Assembly (NCBI GenBank): GCA_045540335.1
Contig: JAZQHC010000010.1
Location: 27,415 to 91,414, forward strand
Length of the DNA stretch: 64,000 nt
DNA from: RGIG7213 sp045540335
GTDB lineage: Bacteria > Bacillota > Clostridia > Oscillospirales > CAG-272
Direction: 5' to 3'
Positions within the stretch are counted from its first letter, which is position 1. Each line of letters begins with the position of its first letter. This document shows positions 33,984 through 41,599 of the stretch, piece by piece. The notes under the pieces are model-generated. The model was given only the letters and a program-made list of their open reading frames with translations. It searched no databases and was not told the origin of the DNA. The translations under genes and the position numbers were made by a program.

Positions 33984-34598
33984 TTAAAAATCGCATTTTC
34001 GGTGAATTTTTACCGACATACGGTAAGATATAAGCGCGGCTATGATCCAAATTGCTGCCGCTAATGCTGCAAACCACGTATGAACATTACCTATCGTGAT
34101 CGTATCCGAAAATATAAGTGCCGATATTACGAAGAAAATCACCGAGGATAAAATGATAGATAGGCCGCCGAAATTTTTATAGTATTTTATAGTAAGCGGC
34201 AGCAGCACATAATTAACGGCATCAAACAGAAAAACGATTATCAAAACCAGCATCGCATTTTCAAAAGAGATGCTTTCTTCAAAAATCAAATATCTTACCA
34301 GCTTTGTAAATATAATAATCAGCAATGCAAATACTTTGAAAATCAAAGCGGAAATATATTTTGCCAAAATCAGCTTATTTTCAGAACACGGCAGGCAGCA
34401 TTCAAAACTTTTCCACCCCGGTTCTGCCGTATCAAATTGAATTGCTGCAGAGATTATGATCGGATAAAAGAAGGAAGCCATCAGCATTATCATATTATCA
34501 GTCAAAACCCCAATAAAAACATACAATACTGCCGTTATTACAAGAAATGATTGCTGAAATAGCAGTACATATAAATTCTTAAGAAAAATACCTTTCAT
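33984..34598 (-). CDS. ABC-2 type transporter permease (copy 2)
   Basis: 204-residue membrane protein with six hydrophobic helices. Its start MKGIFLKNLYVLL and the later W/RRYE/CLPCSENKLILAKYI are shared with the permease at 35.5 kb (MKGLIIKDLYFL, ETCLPRSEKSVVLSKYI), so the two are paralogues and likely form a heterodimer with the ATPase at 36 kb. The family (ABC2_membrane_5-like) is found with YtrA-type regulators. Confidence 0.8.
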   Translation of the reverse strand: MKGIFLKNLYVLLFQQSFLVITAVLYVFIGVLTDNMIMLMASFFYPIIISAAIQFDTAEPGWKSFECCLPCSENKLILAKYISALIFKVFALLIIIFTKLVRYLIFEESISFENAMLVLIIVFLFDAVNYVLLPLTIKYYKNFGGLSIILSSVIFFVISALIFSDTITIGNVHTWFAALAAAIWIIAALISYRMSVKIHRKCDF

Positions 34599-34653
34599 TA
34601 TTTAAATCCCTTATATCTTTTTTAACACGCGGAAAAGTTAATTATAATATTCG

Positions 34654-35505
34654 TTACTCCGTTTCAGTAATTACAGCATGCTTTTGTTTGCTGTTTTTGA
34701 TAATATAAAAGGCAGATAATACAAATAAAACAACGAATACGGCACAAACAACAGCTGCGCCCCATCCTGTAATTTCAGATACTTCAGACGTTAATTGGGC
34801 AACTGCATTATTTAATACGTGTATTGAGATACACGGCAGAAGCGATTTTGTTTTTTCAAATACCCACACAAGCATTATCCCCATAAGAAACGTTGCCATT
34901 ATCCAGATGATCTCGCCGTGCATAACCCCAAACAGAAGAGATGATACGATAGCCGCGGCAACTGTATTCATACCTTTTTTAAGGCGCGTATGTATAAGCC
35001 CCCTGAAAAAGATCTCTTCTACGATGGGTGCAAGAAAAACGACTGAAATAAAACCGACTATCGGATTTCCCTTGCTTAAAGCGCCGTGGCTTTCCGCAAA
35101 GCTTTCTACCATGCTGTCGGGAAAAGGTATCATTTGTACGACGGTAGAAGACAGAATTGAAAAGCTTATACCGCATAAGGTTGCACAAAATAACATTTTA
35201 AAATCACATTTACGTAATTCAATCTGTTCGCAAATCTTCTTTTTGCGAATTTTAAACGCAAGCCATACAACCGCTAAAGAAAGTATATTTGATATCATGG
35301 CAATAAGGGTTGAATAGCCCATTATCTCGCTTTCTAACTTAGCCATAGCTTCCGCTATCTGCGCTTCCGTAGCTGATGCACCAAGCTTAACCATAACGCC
35401 TGCAGATATCACAATACTGAAAACAAAGCTTACAAGCAGCTGTATTGCTAAAAAAACACAGAAATACAGCAATGCCTTACCTAATGATTTAAAAAAGTTT
35501 TTCAT
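34654..35505 (-). CDS. CPBP-family intramembrane glutamic protease (Abi)
   Basis: 283-residue polytopic membrane protein. The CPBP motifs are in place: EEIFFRGLIHTRL (EExxxR), LLFGVMHG (FxxxH) and ISIHVLNNAV (HxxxN). Bacterial members are tied to bacteriocin self-immunity and peptide processing. It lies between two paralogous permease genes in the same operon. GGAGTG before the ATG supports the start. Confidence 0.88.
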   Translation of the reverse strand: MKNFFKSLGKALLYFCVFLAIQLLVSFVFSIVISAGVMVKLGASATEAQIAEAMAKLESEIMGYSTLIAMISNILSLAVVWLAFKIRKKKICEQIELRKCDFKMLFCATLCGISFSILSSTVVQMIPFPDSMVESFAESHGALSKGNPIVGFISVVFLAPIVEEIFFRGLIHTRLKKGMNTVAAAIVSSLLFGVMHGEIIWIMATFLMGIMLVWVFEKTKSLLPCISIHVLNNAVAQLTSEVSEITGWGAAVVCAVFVVLFVLSAFYIIKNSKQKHAVITETE

Positions 35506-35540
35506 ATTTACACTCCATATTTATTTTTAAGTAATTTTAT

Positions 35541-36149
35541 TTACGCGTGGTCGTTCCTTTGATAAAATTTTATCGTTCTGCAGTATGATACGGCTATAAC
35601 AACCGCCCAGATCACCGCAGTTACCGCAATCGACATCGGCTGCACAACAACCGAAAACGATTCTAAAAATCCGTTTAAAAATCCAAGAACGAAAGCGTAA
35701 ACCGCCACTAAAGCTATGCCTGCCTTTTCGCCGCGCTTGAAAATGAAAGGAATTATCAGATAAGCAGTGATATCGAAAATAAATACAAGCAGTAAAGAAA
35801 GCAATGCGTTGTTTAAAGACATATGTTTATCTAAAATGAAATACCTTGCTATTTTTGCAATAACGATCAATACCATAAGGATAATTTTAAATGATACATC
35901 TATGATATATTTTGATAGTACTACACTTTTTTCAGAACGCGGCAAGCAAGTCTCGTATCTGCGCCATTTCATTTCTTCCGAAGTGCATTTTATCGTCAGC
36001 AGTATTAAAGACAGCCACCCATAAGACATTAAAATGAGAAAGATAGAATCTATGCAAAAAATGCAAAAAACGCTTGCCAAAAGTGTGGGAAGTGAATATT
36101 TGTTTGATAACGCCAAGAAATACAGATCTTTTATTATAAGCCCTTTCAT
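35541..36149 (-). CDS. ABC-2 type transporter permease (copy 1)
   Basis: 202-residue membrane protein with six hydrophobic helices and the family opening MKGLIIKDLYFLALSNKYSLPT. The cytoplasmic loop KWRRYETCLPRSEKSVVLSKYI is matched in the paralogue at 34 kb. Its ribosome site (AAGGAG) lies inside the last codons of the ATPase gene, one base upstream, so the two are tightly coupled. Confidence 0.82.
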   Translation of the reverse strand: MKGLIIKDLYFLALSNKYSLPTLLASVFCIFCIDSIFLILMSYGWLSLILLTIKCTSEEMKWRRYETCLPRSEKSVVLSKYIIDVSFKIILMVLIVIAKIARYFILDKHMSLNNALLSLLLVFIFDITAYLIIPFIFKRGEKAGIALVAVYAFVLGFLNGFLESFSVVVQPMSIAVTAVIWAVVIAVSYCRTIKFYQRNDHA

Positions 36150-36150
36150 A

Positions 36151-36987
36151 TCACCTTGTCTCCTTAATCATTGATACGAAAAGCTCTTCTATGCTTATGC
36201 TTCCAAGCTGAAGCCCTTCGGGAACAGAATCGCGCTTTACAATTGCTTCGGCGCCGTACGGAGTTATTTTTTTATGCTTTACGGCACTGTTATCAAATTC
36301 GAAAAGAGTTTCTTCGCTGCAACGCAATATACCGTATTCTGAAAGCAGAACGTCTTTTTCTTCGCAAAGCATCAACTCACCGTTATGTATAAACGCAATA
36401 TAGTCGCACAGCTTTTCAAGATCACTTACAATATGCGACGATATCAGTATAGAATGCGATTCATCCCTTGTAAAATCGTTAAGCATTTCTATTATCTCGT
36501 CGCGAACAACGGGGTCAAGCCCGGAGGTGGGCTCGTCAAGAATTAAAAGCTTGCAATTATGCGACAAAGCAACCGCAATAGAAAGCTTCATTTTCATACC
36601 CTTGGAAAGCTTTGAGAGCTTTTTATTTTCAGGCAGCTGCAATTTATCCAAAAGATATTTATACTGTTGTTCATCCCACTTTTTATAAATATTTTTCATT
36701 ATTTTGCCGATTCGGTGCGCATTTAAAAAGGATGGAAAGCAGCATTCATCAAGCACTACGCCTATATCGTCTTTAACGGTTTCGTCGGTATTATCCTTAC
36801 CTAATATCGTAATGCTTCCGCCGTTTTTCTTTGCTATATTCAATATAAGCTTCATAACGGTGCTTTTTCCTGCGCCGTTTTCACCGATAAGACCCATTAT
36901 ACAGCCGCCCGGCAATGACAACGAAAGATCTTCTATTTTAAAATCTTTATACCGTTTTGAAAGATTGTTAATTTCTATTGCGTTCAT
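36151..36987 (-). CDS. ABC transporter ATP-binding protein
   Basis: 278-residue ABC ATPase. Walker A is GENGAGKST, the signature is LSKGMKMKL (degenerate LSGGQ), Walker B is LLILDEPTSGLD, and the switch histidine is in ISSHIV. A C-terminal extension of about 70 residues is typical of YtrB-like exporters. GGAGG lies 7 bases before the ATG at 36987; the open frame continues 20 codons upstream into the regulator gene. The ATG overlaps the regulator stop (ATGA). Confidence 0.92.
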   Translation of the reverse strand: MNAIEINNLSKRYKDFKIEDLSLSLPGGCIMGLIGENGAGKSTVMKLILNIAKKNGGSITILGKDNTDETVKDDIGVVLDECCFPSFLNAHRIGKIMKNIYKKWDEQQYKYLLDKLQLPENKKLSKLSKGMKMKLSIAVALSHNCKLLILDEPTSGLDPVVRDEIIEMLNDFTRDESHSILISSHIVSDLEKLCDYIAFIHNGELMLCEEKDVLLSEYGILRCSEETLFEFDNSAVKHKKITPYGAEAIVKRDSVPEGLQLGSISIEELFVSMIKETR

Positions 36988-37361
36988 TTTAATTCCTCCA
37001 GGCTGAAATTTACCATTTGTATAATATCTTCCCGCTTCAAATTGCAAGATGAAGCAAGTTTTACTATTTCTTCTATATGCTCTTCTATTTTTTTAAGATT
37101 GTCTTCACGCAAAAGCTCTACGTTTTTAGGTGCAACGTAACAGCCCTTTGCGGCAACGGTATAAATAAAGCCTTCCCTTTCCAGCTCGTCATACGCGCGC
37201 TTGGTAGTAATAAAGCTTATCTTCAAATCCTTGGCAAGCGCACGTATCGACGGTAACGGATCGTTTTCTGCCAAAGTACCGTTTATTATTTGATTTTTTA
37301 TTTGCGAATATATTTGGTCGTATATCGGACTGCCGCTTTTGTTATCAATAAAAATATTCAC
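36984..37361 (-). CDS. GntR-family regulator (YtrA subfamily)
   Basis: 125-residue DNA-binding protein: an N-terminal winged helix (PIYDQIYSQIKNQIINGTLAENDPLPSIRALAKDLKIS, then TTKRAYDELEREGFIYTV) and a short helical C-terminal part, the YtrA layout without a large effector domain. Such repressors control ABC exporters and respond to cell-wall-active peptides. It starts with GTG, 7 bases after AGGAG, and is first in the operon, with a palindromic operator over its promoter, so it most likely represses itself and the transporter. Confidence 0.9.
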   Translation of the reverse strand: MNIFIDNKSGSPIYDQIYSQIKNQIINGTLAENDPLPSIRALAKDLKISFITTKRAYDELEREGFIYTVAAKGCYVAPKNVELLREDNLKKIEEHIEEIVKLASSCNLKREDIIQMVNFSLEELK

Positions 37362-37377
37362 TCCGCGTCTCCTTTCT

Positions 37378-37419
37378 ACTGTATATATACAGTATATACA
37401 GTTATAACAGTTTTGTCAA
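37378..37419 (-). promoter_or_regulatory. Promoter and palindromic operator of the GntR/ABC/CPBP operon
   Basis: Minus-strand TTGACA (37414-37419), 17-base spacer, TATACT (37391-37396). A perfect 16-bp palindrome ACTGTATATATACAGT (37378-37393) overlaps the -10 box and the start point, and further ACTGTTATAACTGTATAT half-site-like sequence fills the spacer. The placement is that of a repressor site, and the YtrA-type protein coded just downstream is the obvious ligand. Confidence 0.8.
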
Positions 37420-37508
37420 GTGGTTTTCTAAAAAAAATTATTTTTTTGCAATCACACATAGAAAACCCGCTTACAGAATAGAATAATAAAAAAACAAGTG
37501 GTGAGATA

Positions 37509-38048
37509 ATGAATAAAAGATCAATTTTATTTTGGCAGTTTATCGGCTTTATTTTTACTGCCCTTTTTGGCACATTACTTCATTTTATTTTCGAATGGAC
37601 TAACGAAAGCATTATATCTGCCCCTTTTTCTGCGGTAAACGAATCAACCTGGGAACACATGAAAATACTTTTTATACCCATGTTCGTTTTTGCATTGATA
37701 CAAGGGATATATATGAAAAAAGAATACGGCGATTATTGGTGCATAAAGCTGAAGGGGATATTATTGGGTATATTTTTAATACCGGTTTTATTTTATACGT
37801 ATAACGGCGTATTCGGAAAATCGCCCGATTGGGTAAATATATCAATATTTTTTATTTCTGCAGCCATTGCATATATCACAGAAACAAGTTTATTTAAAAA
37901 CGAAGAAAAAAGCTTTGCTTTTTCCGATAAAACGTCTTTCGTGCTTATATGTGTTATCGGCATATTTTTCTTTATATTTACCTTTTATACGCCGCAAATA
38001 CCTTTATTTGCAGACCCTGCAACGGGTTTGTACGGATTTCAAAAATAA
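37509..38048 (+). CDS. DUF6512-like membrane protein
   Basis: 179-residue protein with five or six hydrophobic helices and no charged domain. The stretch FGTLLHFIFEWTNESIISAPFSAVNESTWEHMKILFIPMF is characteristic of a small uncharacterised Bacillota family (I believe DUF6512). It diverges from the GntR operon and ends at its own terminator. No function can be given. Confidence 0.7.
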   Translation: MNKRSILFWQFIGFIFTALFGTLLHFIFEWTNESIISAPFSAVNESTWEHMKILFIPMFVFALIQGIYMKKEYGDYWCIKLKGILLGIFLIPVLFYTYNGVFGKSPDWVNISIFFISAAIAYITETSLFKNEEKSFAFSDKTSFVLICVIGIFFFIFTFYTPQIPLFADPATGLYGFQK

Positions 38049-38052
38049 AATT

Positions 38053-38081
38053 GGGGCTTGGTGTTACACCAAGCCCCTTTA
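38053..38081 (+). terminator. Intrinsic terminator
   Basis: GGGGCTTGGTG (38053-38063), loop TTA, CACCAAGCCCC, then TTT. Directly behind the DUF6512-like gene. Confidence 0.8.
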
Positions 38082-38137
38082 AAGTATTTTAGCATTATAT
38101 TTTGTTATATTTTTCTTTTCGTTTTGATTAGTTTATA

Positions 38138-38458
38138 TTATTTTTCTACAGTTTTTATTAAAAATATTTTTTCTTTAAACGCGCCTCTTTTTTCGGCTTT
38201 TTCCGCACGCGTTTTTTCCAAGCGTTCAATGGTATATCCGTGCGCTTGGGTCAACGCATAAACGACCTCCATAATATCTGCCAATTCTTCTATATTAAGA
38301 TCCGTCTGATACTCTTGCACTTCTTCGCAAAGCTTTGCATTAAGCATTTGAAGATATTCTTCATTTGACAATATGCGCGTAGTGCATGATGCGCCTGTGG
38401 AATTTATTATTTCGGGAATTTTGTCGCGCACCAGCTTATTATATACTTTTTCCTTCAT
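38138..38458 (-). CDS. MazG-like nucleotide pyrophosphohydrolase
   Basis: 106-residue all-helical protein of the MazG/phosphoribosyl-ATP pyrophosphohydrolase-like group. It opens with YNKLVRDKIPEII, the typical start of this subgroup, and has the magnesium-binding KLCEEVQEY and EELADIMEVVYAL (ExxE...ExxD). It probably hydrolyses a nucleoside triphosphate in house-cleaning; the substrate is unknown. Divergent from the lipoprotein gene. Confidence 0.85.
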   Translation of the reverse strand: MKEKVYNKLVRDKIPEIINSTGASCTTRILSNEEYLQMLNAKLCEEVQEYQTDLNIEELADIMEVVYALTQAHGYTIERLEKTRAEKAEKRGAFKEKIFLIKTVEK

Positions 38459-38520
38459 TTAATCACCGCCTTAACTGATTGTACCATCAATTTATGAAAA
38501 CTTCAACACAAATTTAAAAC

Positions 38521-38549
38521 TTGACAAGATATTTACGTTATGGTACAAT
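38521..38549 (+). promoter_or_regulatory. Sigma-A promoter of the 38.6 kb lipoprotein
   Basis: TTGACA (38521-38526), 17-base spacer, TACAAT (38544-38549), about 30 bases before the start codon. Confidence 0.8.
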
Positions 38550-38582
38550 TAGTACAATTCAAAAATCACGGCGGTATTGAAT

Positions 38583-39227
38583 ATGAAAAAAACTATCGTT
38601 ATACTTACGCTTATTACTTTTATTTTTCTTTGCGGTTGTAACGAACAGCAAGCTGAAACGTCTTTACATACAAGCAAGGCCCCTTCCGCAAGCGGCACGC
38701 TTCAATCAGAAAGCCTGCCTGCTATACTGGATGAAGATCCCCCGCAGATATCGGGCTTGAAATATACCGAAGAAAACGGTACTGATATAAGCTACCCCTG
38801 CATAATGGCGGATTTTGATTGCACAAGCATAAATAACGCGTTGTTCGAATGCTGTGTAAAAGCGTTCATAAACGAGGGTTCTTCCTCTTCGCCGGTCGGC
38901 ACGTATCAGATAACTTATTTTTCCGAAGAAGCTATCAGCTTCACAATGAAGATTAACGGATATGAAAAAGACGGAAAAATAAAAGACGAAGGGTTGTTTG
39001 CCTTCTGCTTTAACATAAAAACCGCAGCCAAAGAAAGCATAACGGATTACATAGCATTCAACGGTAAAAACAAAGACCTGATAACATCCGAATACAAGAA
39101 AAAATACCACGCCGAGCCGCCTGCATTTGCGGAAGACATACCTTTTTATATTATTGACAAAAGCGAATTGGGAATCGTATTTAACGAAAATGAATTTGTA
39201 GAAATACCAATAAATTCTTTTTCTTAA
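38583..39227 (+). CDS. Lipoprotein of unknown function
   Basis: 214-residue lipoprotein: a signal peptide ending in LCGC, a Ser/Thr/Ala-rich spacer of about 30 residues, then a globular domain with strands such as TYQITYFSEEAISFTMKINGY and a C-terminal FNENEFVEIPI. The layout and ending recall DUF3298-type (RsiV-like) extracellular domains, but the match is not firm. The ATG at 38583 is chosen; a TTG two codons upstream is also possible. No strong ribosome site is seen. Confidence 0.7.
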   Translation: MKKTIVILTLITFIFLCGCNEQQAETSLHTSKAPSASGTLQSESLPAILDEDPPQISGLKYTEENGTDISYPCIMADFDCTSINNALFECCVKAFINEGSSSSPVGTYQITYFSEEAISFTMKINGYEKDGKIKDEGLFAFCFNIKTAAKESITDYIAFNGKNKDLITSEYKKKYHAEPPAFAEDIPFYIIDKSELGIVFNENEFVEIPINSFS

Positions 39228-39229
39228 AC

Positions 39230-39263
39230 AAAAAAGTTGTTGCAAAATTGCAACAACTTTTTT
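39230..39263. terminator. Bidirectional intrinsic terminator
   Basis: Perfect hairpin AAGTTGTTGCAA / TTGCAACAACTT with 2-base loop, flanked by A and T runs, between convergent genes. Confidence 0.92.
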
Positions 39264-39271
39264 ATTACGCT

Positions 39272-39940
39272 TTAATCCTTACCAAAAGAAATTAACGATG
39301 CAAGCTTTGCTAACGTCATAGTTTGAAGATGTACCCTTCCCGGGCCTGTAATAACGGTATCAAACAAGCCTTCGTTACCGAAAAGCATATTTTTCGCGCC
39401 TTTTACCATTTGAACGTCCATACTGCACGTTTCATCCATCATGGCAACAACGCCCGTATCGCACACAAGCGTTTCACCCGGGGCAAGATTATATTCGGGG
39501 GTATAACCGTCAAGCTCGACAAAAACGGTACCGGGGCCCGTTATTTTTTGCATTATAAAGCCTTCGCCGCCGAAAAGCCCAGCGCCAAGCTTTTTTCTGA
39601 AGTGAATAGATATATCAAGATCGCCTATACCGCACAAAAAAGCACTTTTCTGGCAGATAACGCTTTCGCCCGCTTTAAGCTCGCGCGCAATTATCTTTCC
39701 CGGGAAGGAAGAGGTAAACGCGATCTCTGCATCGCCTTGTGCTGTATATCTGCTCATAAACAGGCTTTCACCCGAAAACATACGGCCGACAACCTTTCCT
39801 ATACCGCCGTTAGAGGTAGCTTCTGAACGGATAGGCCCTTTCGACCATGTTCTTCCGCCTGCTTCACTTATAACCTCGTCACCTGCCTGCATATAGATTA
39901 CAAGTGCCGGCAAGGTTCCGCCTTCTATACTGTATCTCAT
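39272..39940 (-). CDS. AIM24 family protein (TIGR00266 type)
   Basis: 222-residue all-beta protein. The opening YSIEGGTLPALVIYMQAGDEVISEAGG and the repeats SLFMSRYTAQGDAEIAFTSSFPG, KSAFLCGIGDLDI, GAGLFGGEGFIMQKITGPG and GPGRVHLQTM are standard for the TIGR00266/AIM24 family, built of tandem beta-helical modules. The biochemical role is unknown. AAAGGATG precedes the ATG and a TATAAT-like box lies about 30 bases upstream. Confidence 0.9.
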   Translation of the reverse strand: MRYSIEGGTLPALVIYMQAGDEVISEAGGRTWSKGPIRSEATSNGGIGKVVGRMFSGESLFMSRYTAQGDAEIAFTSSFPGKIIARELKAGESVICQKSAFLCGIGDLDISIHFRKKLGAGLFGGEGFIMQKITGPGTVFVELDGYTPEYNLAPGETLVCDTGVVAMMDETCSMDVQMVKGAKNMLFGNEGLFDTVITGPGRVHLQTMTLAKLASLISFGKD

Positions 39941-39980
39941 TAAAAATCATCCTTTCCGATGTTTATTTTATTATAACGCA

Positions 39981-41024
39981 TCAAAGAAGTATGGTGCGTA
40001 TTTTATTTATATCGTTTTGCGTTAATCCACATGAAAGAAGATATTTTTCGCATTTTTCGTTTATCGTATCTGTATTTGTGCCGTATTGATCAAGCGAATT
40101 CAAAAAACGCACAAAAGCTTCCGAATTAGAGCTTCTATCCCCCCAGATAGAGAGTGTACTTAATTCATAATCCAAAAACAGATCCTTCTTTTCAACGCCA
40201 AGCAAGCCGCCAAGCAGAAACATTACCGTTCCCGTTCTGTCTGCACCGCCCCAGCAATGTACGTAAAAAGGGTAATTTTGTTCATCCGTAAACAGCGAAA
40301 AGATATTTTTGCATACGTCCTTATCTTCTACAAACTCATCGTACGCCCTTGACGGAATCAGCTTTAAGGTACATCCTTCGCCTATTGCCGAAGCTGCTAT
40401 CTTCCCTTCTGCCTCTGCGCGCAGATCAAGATCGGTTTTTATATTCAGCGTTTTTGCCATGGTGCGTCTGCCTTCTTCCGAAAGCGTATAGTGAAATTCC
40501 ATTTCGCACCCTCTGTAAACCAAGCCTTGTTTAATACGTTTGTTCGTATTGGTTTTCCAACCGCCTATGTCGCGCACGTTACCAAGGCCATCAACAAAAA
40601 TAGCGCGCGGCGGGGTATATTCTGTAAAAAAGTTTTGAACATCAGAAGCAAATACCGTATTATTTTTATTATCAACAGCGCACACGCGCCAATAATACCG
40701 ACGGCCGATGTTAAGATTAAAAACGGATAATTCATTTTTTTCACAACGATACTGCACAAATGAAGAAAAAGAAGCATCATTGCTTATATACAACAAAATA
40801 TCTGCTTTTTCTGAAGTTGTGATATTCGTTTGCCACTTGAATACCACAGGCGCAGGAAGTGTGTTATTTTCATTTTGCTTTACAAGATTCAAATAATCAA
40901 AGCTTACGTCTTTATTTTTATTCCCATCATTTTCAAGAAATGCACGCTGCACTTCTGAAAGAAGCGAAATATTTTCCCCTTGCCTTGGGGATAACAAGGT
41001 GATATTTATTTTTTCATCGCTCAT
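39981..41024 (-). CDS. Tyrosine-protein phosphatase with N-terminal Fn3-like domain
   Basis: 347-residue protein without signal peptide. Residues about 50-135 form a beta-sandwich reminiscent of Fn3 (VFKWQTNI, ILLYISNDASFSSFVQY, GRRYYWRVCAVDNKNN). The catalytic domain follows, opening with NVRDIGGWKT and holding the P-loop HCWGGADRTGT (CX5R) near residue 265, as in bacterial PTP/Siw14-like (LpxPTP-type) phosphatases. An in-frame TTG at 41033 overlaps the previous gene; the ATG at 41024, just after its stop, is chosen. Substrate may be a phosphoprotein or phospholipid/inositide. Confidence 0.85.
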   Translation of the reverse strand: MSDEKINITLLSPRQGENISLLSEVQRAFLENDGNKNKDVSFDYLNLVKQNENNTLPAPVVFKWQTNITTSEKADILLYISNDASFSSFVQYRCEKNELSVFNLNIGRRYYWRVCAVDNKNNTVFASDVQNFFTEYTPPRAIFVDGLGNVRDIGGWKTNTNKRIKQGLVYRGCEMEFHYTLSEEGRRTMAKTLNIKTDLDLRAEAEGKIAASAIGEGCTLKLIPSRAYDEFVEDKDVCKNIFSLFTDEQNYPFYVHCWGGADRTGTVMFLLGGLLGVEKKDLFLDYELSTLSIWGDRSSNSEAFVRFLNSLDQYGTNTDTINEKCEKYLLSCGLTQNDINKIRTILL

Positions 41025-41025
41025 A

Positions 41026-41493
41026 TCAATCAATTATCAATCTTTCCATAGATTTTTCTTTTGTAACCATTTCGCCCAATGTATTTGCCCAGCTTTCGGT
41101 AAAGAAAGAAAAGTATGACACGCCTTTTTCTTTTCGCATTTTGTTTGCACACGGCAAGCCTGCCCACAGTGAAGACGGTATGCCCATAAGAATAAGGTAC
41201 AACGGGCCCAGTATTAAAGACTGTATGGTATGGCCGTATTCGTGAACGAGAAGACGCCTTGAACATTCCATTTTACTGTATTGGGACGACAGTTTATCCG
41301 CAAAATACGGCTTTCCCGTTATAAAAACAAACATACCCAGTGATACGCTTGAAGTATTATTCCAAACCGTAACTATAGAACCGTGATAGGAAAAATGCTT
41401 TTCCTTGCGATACAGCAAAAAAACCGCGCCGCCAACCACAGTTTGAATTATCCCCCAAGTGCATTGCCAAAGGCGGTATAAAAAAACCTTCAT
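41026..41493 (-). CDS. Membrane protein with HEYGH zinc-peptidase motif
   Basis: 155-residue protein with a hydrophobic N-terminal segment (about 8-28), a mid-section and a further hydrophobic stretch (about 100-125). RRLLVHEYGHTIQSL carries HExxH, and SWANTLGEM lies 45 residues later and could supply a third ligand. Similar short proteins are annotated only as hypothetical. GGAG lies 5 bases before the ATG at 41493. Its stop codon directly precedes the phosphatase start. Confidence 0.7.
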   Translation of the reverse strand: MKVFLYRLWQCTWGIIQTVVGGAVFLLYRKEKHFSYHGSIVTVWNNTSSVSLGMFVFITGKPYFADKLSSQYSKMECSRRLLVHEYGHTIQSLILGPLYLILMGIPSSLWAGLPCANKMRKEKGVSYFSFFTESWANTLGEMVTKEKSMERLIID

Positions 41494-41556
41494 ATTTTCT
41501 CCAAAGCTTAAATTTGCTTTATTATACCACAAACGATATTAAAAATCAAGTACGAA

Positions 41557-41592
41557 AAAACCGCGCTTGTGATAAACAAAAGCGCGGTTTTG
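41557..41592 (-). terminator. Intrinsic terminator of fucI
   Basis: AAAACCGCGCTT on the left pairs with AAGCGCGGTTTT on the right; on the minus strand the stem is followed by TTTTTT after the fucI stop. Confidence 0.88.
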
Positions 41593-41599
41593 AAGCATT

